Source of the DNA: Candidatus Dependentiae bacterium
GTDB taxonomy: Bacteria > Babelota > Babeliae > Babelales > Vermiphilaceae
Length of the DNA: 53,493 nt
NCBI GenBank assembly: GCA_026389015.1
Contig: JAPLIR010000018.1
Span: forward strand, 1-53,493
Direction: 5' to 3'
In this document: piece after piece, positions 35,693-45,351 of the stretch
Layout: every line of letters begins with the position of its first letter
Numbering within the stretch: the first letter of the stretch is position 1
The notes under the pieces: model-generated
Told to the model about the DNA's origin: nothing
The model's database searches: none
Seen by the model: only the letters and a program-made list of their open reading frames with translations
Position numbers and translations under genes: made by a program

Positions 35693-37516
35693 ATGCACAC
35701 AATAAAAAAAATTATACTGACGACAATGTTTTCCATAATGAATTGCCAAGCACAAGAATCATTTGAATCACTATTCAACCAAGGCACACAAGAATTTCAA
35801 TGCGGAAACCATGACCAAGCAATTGTCGCCTATAAAAAAGCATTATCCTATAACACAACCTGTCCGCAGCTTTATTTCAATCTCGGATTAGTACACCTAC
35901 AACAAAAATGTTTTGAACAAGCGGCCGATGCCTTTAAGCAAGCCATTGACCACGATGCAAATTATACAAAAGCCCGTTATCACCTCGGTACCGCATTGCG
36001 CGATCAAGAGAAAAATCAGGAAGCACTAGAACAATTCCAAAAAACACTGTCGCTTGACCCAAACCATTACGATGCACTAGTTGGACTCGCACGCGTACTC
36101 AATGCAGTCAGTAAATTTGAGGAATCAACCCGCTGCTTTGAACGTGCCCTCGGCTTGCAACCACAGAATGCAAACATCCTATTGGAATATGCCAACACAT
36201 TAAATATGGCCAACCAGACAGAAAAGGCGCTCGAAATCTATTATAAAATTTTGGCCATTCTTCCTAACAACAGTTCAATCATGTATAACGTCGCCTACAC
36301 CTTAAAAAAACTTAATAGAATAGAAGAAGCACTTCCTGTTTATCAAAGAGTATTGGAACTTGACCCCAATAACAGTGAAGCGCATTTCAGTCTCAGCCTT
36401 GCCTATCTTATCACTGGCAACTTTGAACAAGGATGGCCTGAATACGAATGGCGTTGGAAGCGCGATCAAGGTTCTGCCCGCAATCTCAGCAAACCACTCT
36501 GGGATGGCACCCCACTCCATGGAAAAACAATTTTGCTCCATGCCGAACAAGGCCTTGGCGATAGCTTCCAATTTATTCGCTATGCCAAAATGGTAAAAGA
36601 ACGTGGTGGCAAAATTGTTGCCGCTGTGCATAGCCCCTTGGTCACCTTGTTCAAGCTCTGCCCTTATATGGACACCGTGATATCACTCAATGATAATTTA
36701 CCTTTCTATGATGTCCATGCACCCTTAATGTCACTCCCTTATCTTTTAAAAACAAGAGCTGAAACCATTCCTCACGACATGCCCTATTTATATGCTGATC
36801 CAGCATTGGTAGAATCCTGGAAGGAAAAACTATCTGCCGATAAGAAATTTAAAATTGGTATTTGCTGGCAAGGAAATTCAAACTACAGCACCCATTTTTT
36901 ACGCACCGCCGTTGCTGCTAAATCAATCTCACTCCCAACCTTTATGCCACTGCTTACTATGCCAGGCGTCAGCACCTACAACTTGCAAAAAGTTACGGGT
37001 GAAGATCAATTAAACTTATTACCTACCAACGCATCACTTATTAATTTTGGCGATGACTTTGACACGACGCACGGACGCTTTATGGACACGGCAGCTGTCA
37101 TGAAAAATCTTGATCTTATTATCACCGTTGACACCTCCATTGCGCACCTTGCTGGTGGCTTGGGCGTACCAGCATGGGTATTTCTCCCCGAACCACCAGA
37201 CTGGCGCTGGATGCTCAAGCGCACGGATACACCATGGTACCCAACCATGCGTTTATTCAGACAACCTGCCGCTGGCGATTGGGACAGTGTCATGCAAACC
37301 ATCACCGCAGAACTGACCAAACTCATGACGCCAAAACAATCTATTGCTGAAAAAATACGGGACATTCAAGAAGAAATAGCGCGAATTGAACAGCAACTTA
37401 ATCTCCATGAACACAAACAATCTTTCGATGCAAACTTCACCCAACTCAATCAAACAATGTTTGCTTTATGTGCCGAGCACAACAAACTCAAGAAAGCCAT
37501 ACAAGGAACGGTATGA
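35693..37516 (+). CDS. Exported TPR / GT9-like protein, copy 2
   Basis: 607 aa with a signal peptide (MHTIKKIILTTMFSIMNCQA). Seven TPR units span about 25-265, including the last degenerate one (NSEAHFSLSLAYLITGNFEQGW) that runs into EYEWRW. The GT9-like part begins at GKTILLHAEQGLGD (residue 277) and keeps the family motifs including VDTSIAHLAGGLG with Asp near 480. Unlike copy 1, it has a C-terminal coiled coil (about 550-607: EKIRDIQEEIARIEQQL and later NKLKKAI). It begins 25 bases after copy 1 and its TGA overlaps the next ATG. Confidence 0.82.
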   Translation: MHTIKKIILTTMFSIMNCQAQESFESLFNQGTQEFQCGNHDQAIVAYKKALSYNTTCPQLYFNLGLVHLQQKCFEQAADAFKQAIDHDANYTKARYHLGTALRDQEKNQEALEQFQKTLSLDPNHYDALVGLARVLNAVSKFEESTRCFERALGLQPQNANILLEYANTLNMANQTEKALEIYYKILAILPNNSSIMYNVAYTLKKLNRIEEALPVYQRVLELDPNNSEAHFSLSLAYLITGNFEQGWPEYEWRWKRDQGSARNLSKPLWDGTPLHGKTILLHAEQGLGDSFQFIRYAKMVKERGGKIVAAVHSPLVTLFKLCPYMDTVISLNDNLPFYDVHAPLMSLPYLLKTRAETIPHDMPYLYADPALVESWKEKLSADKKFKIGICWQGNSNYSTHFLRTAVAAKSISLPTFMPLLTMPGVSTYNLQKVTGEDQLNLLPTNASLINFGDDFDTTHGRFMDTAAVMKNLDLIITVDTSIAHLAGGLGVPAWVFLPEPPDWRWMLKRTDTPWYPTMRLFRQPAAGDWDSVMQTITAELTKLMTPKQSIAEKIRDIQEEIARIEQQLNLHEHKQSFDANFTQLNQTMFALCAEHNKLKKAIQGTV

Positions 37517-38946
37517 TCAATAAAAAAATAATGCTCTGTATGTCATTGCTCTGCGCGGCGACAGGGCTACAAGCGCATGATATAGCCAATCACCTTGCAC
37601 AAGCAACCACGCTGAGAAAGCACGGCGATAATCAGAAGGCAATTGCACAACTCAGACAGGCTCTGGATCTTGAGCCTGCCAATCATGATGCAACATCCTT
37701 GTTGGTAGACTTGTTAGACGAATCGGGTGATTACGATGCTGCATGCACGGTGCTCCAGCAAGCGCTGTGCCTGGCTCCTCACAACGTAGGGTTCACGCAC
37801 CGACTTGCTTGCCTGTGCATCAATATTGGCCGTGTTGAAGAAGCTCTGGATGGCTTTAACGACATTCTTAATCAGATCCCCCATAGTACACAAACCATGT
37901 ACAATAGTGCCTATACACTCAAAATGGCCGGCCGTGTTGATGAGGCAATAGCGCTGTATGAAAAAATACTTATGCTACAGCCTGACTATGAATCGGCAGA
38001 ATTTGCACTCGGCCATGCCTATTTATATAAAGGTGATTTTAACAAAGGCTGGCAACAGCATGAACACTATTTAAAACGATCCCATAAGAACTCTGAACTG
38101 TTACGCACATTATTACTCACCAATCAACTCGCCGACAAAATTATTTTATTGCGTCCTGAAGGGGGGCTTGGTGACACACTCCAATTTATCCGCTATGCAC
38201 AACTATTAAAAGAAAAAGGTGCCACCATTATTGCAGCAGTACAAAAACCACTCGTGCCATTATTGACACGATGTCCCTATATTGACACAGTAGTGCCAGT
38301 GCAAAGCCCACTACCTCCTTGTCACGAGTGGGTAGCACTTATGAGTCTCCCGGCAATTTTTAATTCAGACGAAGTCACCATACCCAAAAATATTCCCTAC
38401 CTTTACCCAGACCCTGCGCTCGTAGAACAATGGGGAAATTTTTTTCAAACAAATACCCACTTTAAAATTGGCATCTGCTGGCAGGCTGATGTATTTAATG
38501 ATTCTTCTCGTCCACGCGTTGCACGACGTGGCATGTCATTAACGCATTTTTATCTTCTGGCACAGATGCCCAACATCAGCCTCTATAGTCTGCAGCAAAA
38601 AGATGGCACCGAACAAATTCAACACATGCCAGCACCATGCACGCTCAATGTCTTTGACGAACAATTTGATAACGCCCACGGTGCTTTTATGGATAGCGCT
38701 GCGGTCATGAAGCATTTGGATTTGGTCATTACGGTCGATACGGCCATCGCACATCTTGCTGGTGCACTGGGCACCAAGGTATGGCTCTTGCTCCCCTATG
38801 CTACTGACTGGCGCTGGATTGTTGGTCGTACTGACACACCATGGTATCCAAGCATGCGTATCTTCAAGCAGCCTAACCCATTCGATTGGGAATCAGTGAT
38901 GCATGAGGTTGAAAAAGAACTGAAAATGTTGGTAGAGGACAAATAA
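37513..38946 (+). CDS. Exported TPR / GT9-like protein, copy 3
   Basis: The start at 37513 follows AAGGAA and overlaps the previous stop as ATGA; the frame is open further upstream but an earlier ATG at 37468 lies inside copy 2. 477 aa with a signal peptide (MINKKIMLCMSLLCAATGLQA), about four to five TPRs to residue ~180 and the GT9-like domain. Changes from the family: EGGLGDTLQFIRY for EQGLGD, HGAFMDSAAV for HGRFMDTAAV, and VDTAIAHLAGALG. Translationally coupled to copy 2 and, by a TAATG overlap, to copy 4. Confidence 0.82.
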   Translation: MINKKIMLCMSLLCAATGLQAHDIANHLAQATTLRKHGDNQKAIAQLRQALDLEPANHDATSLLVDLLDESGDYDAACTVLQQALCLAPHNVGFTHRLACLCINIGRVEEALDGFNDILNQIPHSTQTMYNSAYTLKMAGRVDEAIALYEKILMLQPDYESAEFALGHAYLYKGDFNKGWQQHEHYLKRSHKNSELLRTLLLTNQLADKIILLRPEGGLGDTLQFIRYAQLLKEKGATIIAAVQKPLVPLLTRCPYIDTVVPVQSPLPPCHEWVALMSLPAIFNSDEVTIPKNIPYLYPDPALVEQWGNFFQTNTHFKIGICWQADVFNDSSRPRVARRGMSLTHFYLLAQMPNISLYSLQQKDGTEQIQHMPAPCTLNVFDEQFDNAHGAFMDSAAVMKHLDLVITVDTAIAHLAGALGTKVWLLLPYATDWRWIVGRTDTPWYPSMRIFKQPNPFDWESVMHEVEKELKMLVEDK

Positions 38947-40283
38947 TGAAGGGTATTTTTACAATCCTCCTCCTGTTCATAACACATCTCCACGCATCTC
39001 CATCTCTCATCGAACAAGGCAACCAATTTTTGCAGCAACAAAAATTAGACGAAGCACATCACTGTTTTTCACAAGCATTAACTCAGACCATTCAAGACAG
39101 CGAACAATATGCCATCGGCAATGCACTCCTGAACCTCGGCAACATGTATTATCAACAAGCGGCCATGGAAAAATCAGCAACTATATTCCAACAACTCGTC
39201 GATCTTTTTCCACACAGCTCAGCCGTACATCACAACCTTGGCCTCACCTTGGTTGAACTCACCCGTTACGATAAAGCAGAAAAAGTACTTGCACACGCAT
39301 GCATGCTCAAACCAGACAATCCTGATTTCCATGTCGCTTTAGCAACAACACAATTAGCGTTGGGCAACTATGAACAAGGCTGGGAAAACTATGAACAACG
39401 CTGGCAACAACCAGATAAAAAAGCTCTCACCTTTTCCGCCATTCGTTGGGATGGCATACAGTCATTGCGCGGCAAAACAATACTGCTACTTTCTGAAGGA
39501 GCGCTAGGCGATTGCATACAGTTTGTCCGTTATGCACAATGCATAAAAGAACTGGGTGCAACCGTGATTCTCAAAACATTAAAACCCCTGACGTCATTAT
39601 TAAGTAACTGTTCATACATCGACAAAATTATTACCGAAAAAGAACCCCTGCCGGCAACCGATTATTATACATCGCTCATGAGCTTACCTGCGCTCATGCA
39701 TACCACCATCGACACCGTTCCAATACCTATTCCCTACATCAATGCAGAGCCTACACTTATTGAGTTATGGAAAAACAAATTCATCGACGCTAACAACATT
39801 AACATTGGCATTTGCTGGCAAGCAGACACCACCAATGATGCTAACCGCCCTCCACAAGCACAACGTTCGATTCCCGCAGACATGCTTGCACCACTTGCAC
39901 TACTACCCAACATAAAGCTCTATAGCCTCCAACAAGGAGCCGTAGCACCGCCATGCATGCATGATTTTGGACCAACCGTTGATACTGCCAACGGACGATT
40001 CATGGATACTGCCGCGATTATGTGCAACCTTGACTTAGTCATTTCAGTTGATACTGCCATCGCTCATTTAGCTGGAGCGCTCGGCACGCCAACCTGGCTC
40101 ATATTACCCTATAAAGCAGATTGGCGTTGGTTGACCACACAACGCACAACGCCGTGGTACCCAACTATGCATATTTTTAGAAAAAATCAGTCGGAACCGT
40201 GGACTACTGTCATTGAAAAAATTATTGATAAAGTATCTTTCTTCATAATCAAAAAGGAAACCGCTCATGAAAAAATATTATAG
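38946..40283 (+). CDS. Exported TPR / GT9-like protein, copy 4
   Basis: 445 aa with a short signal peptide (MKGIFTILLLFITHLHA) and only about three to four TPRs before the GT9-like domain. The phosphate-loop-like motif reads EGALGDCIQFVRY. The CPYID motif is changed to CSYIDKI. DTAIAHLAGALG is kept. The tail is Lys-rich and hydrophobic (SFFIIKKETAHEKIL) and runs 17 bases into copy 5. The start uses a TAATG overlap with copy 3. Confidence 0.8.
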   Translation: MKGIFTILLLFITHLHASPSLIEQGNQFLQQQKLDEAHHCFSQALTQTIQDSEQYAIGNALLNLGNMYYQQAAMEKSATIFQQLVDLFPHSSAVHHNLGLTLVELTRYDKAEKVLAHACMLKPDNPDFHVALATTQLALGNYEQGWENYEQRWQQPDKKALTFSAIRWDGIQSLRGKTILLLSEGALGDCIQFVRYAQCIKELGATVILKTLKPLTSLLSNCSYIDKIITEKEPLPATDYYTSLMSLPALMHTTIDTVPIPIPYINAEPTLIELWKNKFIDANNINIGICWQADTTNDANRPPQAQRSIPADMLAPLALLPNIKLYSLQQGAVAPPCMHDFGPTVDTANGRFMDTAAIMCNLDLVISVDTAIAHLAGALGTPTWLILPYKADWRWLTTQRTTPWYPTMHIFRKNQSEPWTTVIEKIIDKVSFFIIKKETAHEKIL

Positions 40284-41763
40284 TATTCTCCTGACATGCA
40301 CCACCTTATGCTCAGCTCAACAAGCTGACTATGTAGGCCATATAGAATCTCTTCCCGCCACAAAAACAGAACAAACCACTACACTGCTTGAGCAAGCACA
40401 ACAGTGTATGACCGAAAACAAACATCAAGAAGCATTACGTTTGTGTACAATTATAATCGCACAAGACCCCACGTCATTCCGCGCACATCTTACTATGGGA
40501 AAAAGCCATCTTGCATTGAATGCCGCTGATGCTGCATTGGCAAGTTTCACCAAGGCACTTAACACAAGACCTTCCGATGATAAAAGTGCCGTCGAATTAG
40601 GAAACTGTTTACTCAATCTTGGTAACCACTTTTTTGGTACCCATGAAACAGAAAAAGCACTCGATGCTTTCAAATCAATACTTACCATTTCAGAAAATTT
40701 TTCAGCAGTGCACCACAACATTGCTTTCACCTTAGCCGAACAATCCGGCGACATACACGGCGCCCTTGAACATTATCGCAAAGCCACAAACTATAATCCT
40801 AACAATGTTGAAACACGATTTTGTTCTTCACTAGCGCTCCTGGCATCAGGAAATCTTGTTGAAGGGTTCGATGCCTACCAAACACGTTGGAAGCGCGCCA
40901 ACCATGCCCCACGTTCCTTCAGTTATCCTCTTGCCAAACAATGGGACGGTATAGCCGATATACGCGGCAAACGCATACTCATCAATGTTGAACAAGGCCT
41001 TGGTGACACGTTACAGTTTATTCGCTATGCACAGTTACTCAAAAATCAAGGCGCCATTGTCATAGCAGAAGTACAAAAACCACTTGCCGATATTCTCTCG
41101 CTCTGCCCTTATCTTGATGAGATTGTCACTATTGGAACATCGCTCCCCGCATTCGATTATCAAATACCAATGCTGAACCTTCCCCACGTGTATAAAACAA
41201 ACTTGCAAACGATTCCCGCAGACATACCTTACTTGCGTGCGGCCCCTCAATTAATCACGCAGTGGCGTTCACTACTCGCACAAGACACCAACTTTAAAAT
41301 TGGCATTTGCTGGCGTGGCGACAGCGCACACGGCGCATCAAAATTCATGCCATTCAATTATTTTGCACGTCTTGCAGAACTGCCTGGCGTAAGCGTGTAC
41401 AGCCTTCAAAAAGATGAGACCACCAACGATCAAAAATACAATGCCCTCATCCAAGAAACCCGCATTAAAAGATTTGAAGGAGACTTTGACGAACACCATG
41501 GACGGTTCATGGATACTGCTGCGGTCATCAAAAATCTCGATTTAATTATTACCGTCGACACCTCGATTGCGCATTTGGCTGGTGGCCTTGGCGTGCCAAC
41601 GTGGATAGTGCTTCCATTCCCTGCTGAATGGCGTTGGCTGATCGAACGTGATGACAGTCCTTGGTACCCAACCATGCGTTTGTTTAGACAACAAGAATAC
41701 AATAATTGGCAAGGTGTCTACACGCAATTACTCCAAGCTTTAGCCGAACGGCTTGACGCATGA
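40267..41763 (+). CDS. Exported TPR / GT9-like protein, copy 5
   Basis: 498 aa; signal peptide MKKYYSILLTCTTLCSA, then a linker and about four to five TPRs (to about residue 210), the last reading ETRFCSSLALLASGNLVEGF. The GT9-like domain has GKRILINVEQGLGDTLQFIRY, KIGICWRG, HGRFMDTAAV and VDTSIAHLAGGLG. The ribosome-binding site AAGGAAA lies within copy 4. The stop overlaps the next start (ATGA). Confidence 0.82.
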   Translation: MKKYYSILLTCTTLCSAQQADYVGHIESLPATKTEQTTTLLEQAQQCMTENKHQEALRLCTIIIAQDPTSFRAHLTMGKSHLALNAADAALASFTKALNTRPSDDKSAVELGNCLLNLGNHFFGTHETEKALDAFKSILTISENFSAVHHNIAFTLAEQSGDIHGALEHYRKATNYNPNNVETRFCSSLALLASGNLVEGFDAYQTRWKRANHAPRSFSYPLAKQWDGIADIRGKRILINVEQGLGDTLQFIRYAQLLKNQGAIVIAEVQKPLADILSLCPYLDEIVTIGTSLPAFDYQIPMLNLPHVYKTNLQTIPADIPYLRAAPQLITQWRSLLAQDTNFKIGICWRGDSAHGASKFMPFNYFARLAELPGVSVYSLQKDETTNDQKYNALIQETRIKRFEGDFDEHHGRFMDTAAVIKNLDLIITVDTSIAHLAGGLGVPTWIVLPFPAEWRWLIERDDSPWYPTMRLFRQQEYNNWQGVYTQLLQALAERLDA

Positions 41764-42959
41764 ACATGCTCTTTTTGGTGCTACTCGCAACTCTAAGCTG
41801 GTCACCCATAACCAACGCACAAAACTGCGTCACCTTATTCAACAACGCCATGCGCATCTATAAAGAAGAACCGGAGCATGCCGTAGCATTGTTGCAAGGA
41901 GTTATACAACAAGAACCAGAATCCCTCGAAGCTCATTATAATACTGCCTATATCTTGAAACAAACAGGCAACTTTGCACAAGCATTGCCCTACTACGAGC
42001 ATGTACTCACTAAACAACCGGGCTATGTACATGCGCACATTGGTGCAGCACAAGCTCATTTGGCAGTTGGTAATTATCTGCAAGGCTGGCAAGATTTAGA
42101 ATGGCATTTGGGAGAACCACCTGCCTACACACAAGAAGCACTCACCTATCTACACAGTCATTATTCATTAGATAACAAGATCATCCTTCTCAATGCAGAA
42201 TGGGGTATTGGCGATGCGATTATGATGGCACGTTATGCCCAACAACTAAAAAGTCGAGGAGCAACCGTCATCATTCACCTTATTCACCAAGCACTCGTGC
42301 CATTATTTAAACAACAACCATATTTTGACAAAGTCATTGCACCACAGGAGCCCAGCGCACTCTTTCATTTTCAAATTCCGATTATGAGCTTACCTATGGT
42401 TTTTGAAACGACCGTCAAAACAATACCCGCTCAAGGGCCCTACATTACCATTGATCAAGCATTAATTGATACATGGCGTGAACCATTGTCACACGATACG
42501 AATTTTAAAATTGGTATTTGTTGGCATGGCAGCACCATTCATGGTGAAGAAAAATTCATGCCACTCAGTTACTTTGCGCAACTTGCAAACATACCAGGCG
42601 TTTCTATGTACAGCTTGCAACGGCAACATGGCATGGACCAACTCAATAATTTACAAGACCCAACCATCATCAAACAATTCGATGATACATTTGATTCCAT
42701 ACCATTTTTAGATACTGCTGCCGTCATGAAAAATCTTGATCTCGTTATCACCGTTGACACCTCTATTGCTCATCTTGCTGGTGCACTGGGTGTGCCGGTG
42801 TGGGTTGTTGTACCTCATCCTGCCGACTGGCGTTGGATGATAGAGCGCAACGACAGCCCGTGGTATCCAAGTATGAAATTGTTCAGAAAAGCAAAAGATG
42901 GTAATTGGGACATGGTACTTAATGAAATACAGCAAGCACTCAGTAAAATTATGCAGTAA
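41760..42959 (+). CDS. Exported TPR / GT9-like protein, copy 6
   Basis: 399 aa, the last gene of the first operon, with a signal peptide (MNMLFLVLLATLSWSPITNA) and only two or three TPRs. It is one of the more diverged copies: AEWGIGDAIMMARY replaces EQGLGDTLQFIRY, the HGRF element is lost (SIPFLDTAAV), and W-rich motifs are shortened. VDTSIAHLAGALG and PWYPSMKLF are kept. The start codon overlaps the previous stop, and a terminator follows. Confidence 0.8.
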   Translation: MNMLFLVLLATLSWSPITNAQNCVTLFNNAMRIYKEEPEHAVALLQGVIQQEPESLEAHYNTAYILKQTGNFAQALPYYEHVLTKQPGYVHAHIGAAQAHLAVGNYLQGWQDLEWHLGEPPAYTQEALTYLHSHYSLDNKIILLNAEWGIGDAIMMARYAQQLKSRGATVIIHLIHQALVPLFKQQPYFDKVIAPQEPSALFHFQIPIMSLPMVFETTVKTIPAQGPYITIDQALIDTWREPLSHDTNFKIGICWHGSTIHGEEKFMPLSYFAQLANIPGVSMYSLQRQHGMDQLNNLQDPTIIKQFDDTFDSIPFLDTAAVMKNLDLVITVDTSIAHLAGALGVPVWVVVPHPADWRWMIERNDSPWYPSMKLFRKAKDGNWDMVLNEIQQALSKIMQ

Positions 42960-42961
42960 TA

Positions 42962-42995
42962 AAGAATCCCCCGAATGCTCGGGGGATTCTTTTGC
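42962..42995. terminator. Intrinsic terminator ending the six-gene operon
   Basis: A perfect 13-bp stem (42962-42974 with 42979-42991), 4-base loop and T-run. It lies between copy 6 and the convergent 43033 gene, and may act in both directions. Confidence 0.88.
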
Positions 42996-43032
42996 TTAAA
43001 AAATGTATCGAATCAACTATCAATCATTAAGC

Positions 43033-44181
43033 TTAGTTCTTATGTTCGTCAGTATCTTTTGGCGCAACGTAGTGCTTGCCAGCCATAGCATGAACTCGTT
43101 TTGCAACTTCATTCATAACTGGTTCCCAATCACCCTGTTTTTGTTGCCATAGCAATTCTACCGTTGGATAGTACTCAGACCACTTAGCGCCATGAGCACC
43201 CCAACGCCAATCTGATTCTTTTGGCAAACAGGTAATCACATTTTTAATCTGCGCTGCACCAAGAAGATTCACTGGACCTGAATCAGCAAACACCATAAGA
43301 CCACGACCTTCAGCAGCTTTTGCTAATGCCATTAATTCCATGAAATCAAGTTTGTTTAATGACTTAAATGTGCAATCTGATGGCACACTGTCAATAACAT
43401 CACGCGCATCAAGATTCTTTTTGACTGCATCGCCACTCGCTTGGAGCTTGCCAAGTTCTTGTGAACTCATTTGCTCGTAGCCAAACTCAACACCAAAGAC
43501 AGTTGCTCCACTACCTTTGAGCTTTGTTAATAAGTTTCCTATTGGATATTTACGATCAAGTTCACGTGAGGTTAGTGTAGGCGCTTTTGCACTTGCAGAC
43601 CATCCTGCAATCACAATAGGCCCTTTAATCTGTGCAAGTTCTTGCTCCCAATATTTAACTTTAGCTGCGTCTGGTTGCACATAGCCTGCATCGACACCTG
43701 GCACATCTTTAATAGTTTTTGTTGCGCCTACACCATTTTTTGATAACAATGCTGGTAAATGACGGAAGTCAGCTTCGTACGAACCTTGTGGCAATTGAAC
43801 TTTACCACTGTTAACATCGTTAGCTTTTACTACTTCGTCAATGATTCCTTGATCTTTTAACGCATTCAAGAAACATAACTCTGGCGGACGTGCCACAACA
43901 GTAACTTTTGCTCCCGTTTGTTTTTTCAATACAGGAAGCCAACGCATATAAAATCCGGTATCACCAATGCCTTGTTTTGCGCGAACAATGACCGATTTTG
44001 GATTATTCTTGAAAGCAGCAGCATCTAATTGATTGTTTTCTGGATCAATATTTTCTGCGACTAAACCAAAACCATTACCTAAATCACCTTGACCTAATAA
44101 GGATTCAGCCACTGCAAACTTAATATGTGTTGGAATTTCTTTTTCATTAAAACCAGTTTTCAAGCGTGTCCATGAAGACAA
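43033..44181 (-). CDS. GT9-like domain protein, diverged, downstream half of a split gene
   Basis: About 382 aa if a TTG at 44181 is used. It is in the same frame as the upstream 44209 gene and separated only by a TAA and nine sense codons. It has no signal peptide. GT9-like motifs are KQGIGDTGFYMRW, a Rossmann strand region, FADSGPVNLLGAA and SDWRWGAHGAKWSEYYPTVELL, so it is related to the array but keeps the DSGP form seen in classical GT9 proteins. The tail is charged (APKDTDEHKN). Either the 3' part of a broken gene, a readthrough product or a separate gene with restart. Confidence 0.62.
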   Translation of the reverse strand: MSSWTRLKTGFNEKEIPTHIKFAVAESLLGQGDLGNGFGLVAENIDPENNQLDAAAFKNNPKSVIVRAKQGIGDTGFYMRWLPVLKKQTGAKVTVVARPPELCFLNALKDQGIIDEVVKANDVNSGKVQLPQGSYEADFRHLPALLSKNGVGATKTIKDVPGVDAGYVQPDAAKVKYWEQELAQIKGPIVIAGWSASAKAPTLTSRELDRKYPIGNLLTKLKGSGATVFGVEFGYEQMSSQELGKLQASGDAVKKNLDARDVIDSVPSDCTFKSLNKLDFMELMALAKAAEGRGLMVFADSGPVNLLGAAQIKNVITCLPKESDWRWGAHGAKWSEYYPTVELLWQQKQGDWEPVMNEVAKRVHAMAGKHYVAPKDTDEHKN

Positions 44182-44208
44182 TGCTTCACCGTAGCTACCT
44201 GAGCAATA

Positions 44209-44490
44209 TTAATTCATAAAAGTATCAAATGGTGTACCGACTTTGATGCCTTGTTGTTCTAAATCAGCACGCAACAATGATGCCATATTGTCTAATGAGG
44301 GACTCTTTTTAATTTTACCGGTTTGATATTCACGCAATACAGCAGCTTGTGCAAAGGGATTGCTCGCCACCAATTCTTGCATTTTAATCTGCGCATCTTT
44401 GCGTTGATCTGTTAATTCCTTCATGGCTTCACAACCACTTACTAACGTCAGCGCTGATATAACGCCAACAGAGCGTATCGTTGCCTTCAT
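44209..44490 (-). CDS. Predicted lipoprotein, upstream half of a split GT9-like gene
   Basis: 93 aa from the ATG at 44490, preceded by AAGGGG. It has a lipoprotein signal with lipobox VSGC (Cys20) and about 70 residues of charged, helical sequence rich in Lys/Gln. It ends at a TAA (44209-44211) after FDTFMN. The next nine codons stay open in frame and lead into the 43033 gene, so this may be the N-terminus of a once-single lipoprotein. Function of the fragment alone is unknown. Confidence 0.6.
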   Translation of the reverse strand: MKATIRSVGVISALTLVSGCEAMKELTDQRKDAQIKMQELVASNPFAQAAVLREYQTGKIKKSPSLDNMASLLRADLEQQGIKVGTPFDTFMN

Positions 44491-44525
44491 AAATCGCATC
44501 CCCTTCATGCATTGAATACTATATG

Positions 44526-44555
44526 GTTATACTTCGGGAATGAAGACTACATCAA
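44526..44555 (-). promoter_or_regulatory. Possible promoter of the split lipoprotein/GT9 gene
   Basis: On the minus strand TTGATG (44550-44555) and TATAAC (44526-44531) are 18 bases apart and about 35 bp before the ATG at 44490. Confidence 0.42.
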
Positions 44556-44596
44556 AAAAAACAAACAACAATCAAAATACGCATTAAATAATGTGA

Positions 44597-45124
44597 CTAC
44601 TCGAAATCACCTTGTTGCTTTAAATAGGCATATTGACATGGTCCTTCGCAAGGATAACCAAGTCTATACCATTCGCGAATACCACCTTCGTAGGCACGTA
44701 CATTTTTAAATCCCAAATATTTGAGCAATCTAAATGCTTTAAGACTCGCATCACATTTTTTTGTAGCGCAGTACACAATGGTTTCTCTATTTCTATCCCA
44801 TGCTTTCGCTTTTTCTTCTAAAAAACGTAAAGGAGCGTCTATAGATCCGGTAATATGCGCATCATCAAAAAACGTTTGGCCCAAAACATTCACCACAAAA
44901 AGAGATGGATCATTTTTTATTTTTGCCAAGAGCTCTTGCGCAGAAATTGTTTCAATCTTATATCTGGTATCAGTAAAACTTGGATGGGTATATTTTGCAC
45001 CCAATGAGGATTTATACATAGAAGTGTACGAAATGGGGCACGCGCCAGTCCCACATTCACTTGAATAAAGGGGTACGCCGGCTAACAAAAGTCCTATTCC
45101 CATAATCTTCTTTATATAATTCAT
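44597..45124 (-). CDS. Exported rhodanese-like sulfurtransferase
   Basis: 175 aa from the ATG at 45124 (GGATGG upstream). The signal peptide MNYIKKIMGIGLLLAGVPLYS is followed by a short segment with ECGTGACPIS. Residues about 60-165 are a rhodanese domain: LFVVNVLGQTFFDDAHITGSIDAPL, the active-site Cys in IVYCATKKCDAS, and LKYLGFKNVRAYEGGIREWYRLGYPCEG. Predicted to move sulfur or sulfane groups in the periplasm. It sits between the split GT9-like gene and the 45352 array gene on the minus strand. Confidence 0.86.
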   Translation of the reverse strand: MNYIKKIMGIGLLLAGVPLYSSECGTGACPISYTSMYKSSLGAKYTHPSFTDTRYKIETISAQELLAKIKNDPSLFVVNVLGQTFFDDAHITGSIDAPLRFLEEKAKAWDRNRETIVYCATKKCDASLKAFRLLKYLGFKNVRAYEGGIREWYRLGYPCEGPCQYAYLKQQGDFE

Positions 45125-45176
45125 ATAACCATCCATTTCAATATTGCGTCTTAATCTGTTTGATTCTTAATTAAGA

Positions 45177-45205
45177 TGATAATCAATCTAACATGAATAA
45201 GTCAA
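45177..45205 (-). promoter_or_regulatory. Possible promoter of the rhodanese gene
   Basis: TTGACT (45200-45205) and TTATCA (45177-45182) on the minus strand are separated by 17 bases, about 50 bp before the start at 45124. Confidence 0.35.
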
Positions 45206-45351
45206 CAATATAATTCTATTTGAATATAAATACGCTTAATATAGAGTATAGTCTAACCATAATGAATCTTTACGTCCCTTTGTATATTTAGTATGACTTT
45301 CTACTAATTTAACAATCAAACCTACATTTCAACCCTAGAAAAGAGCGCTTA

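Noticed and set aside
43033-44490. Selenocysteine or pyrrolysine readthrough at the in-frame stop
   Set aside because: The codon is TAA, which is not used for these amino acids, and no SECIS-like structure was seen.
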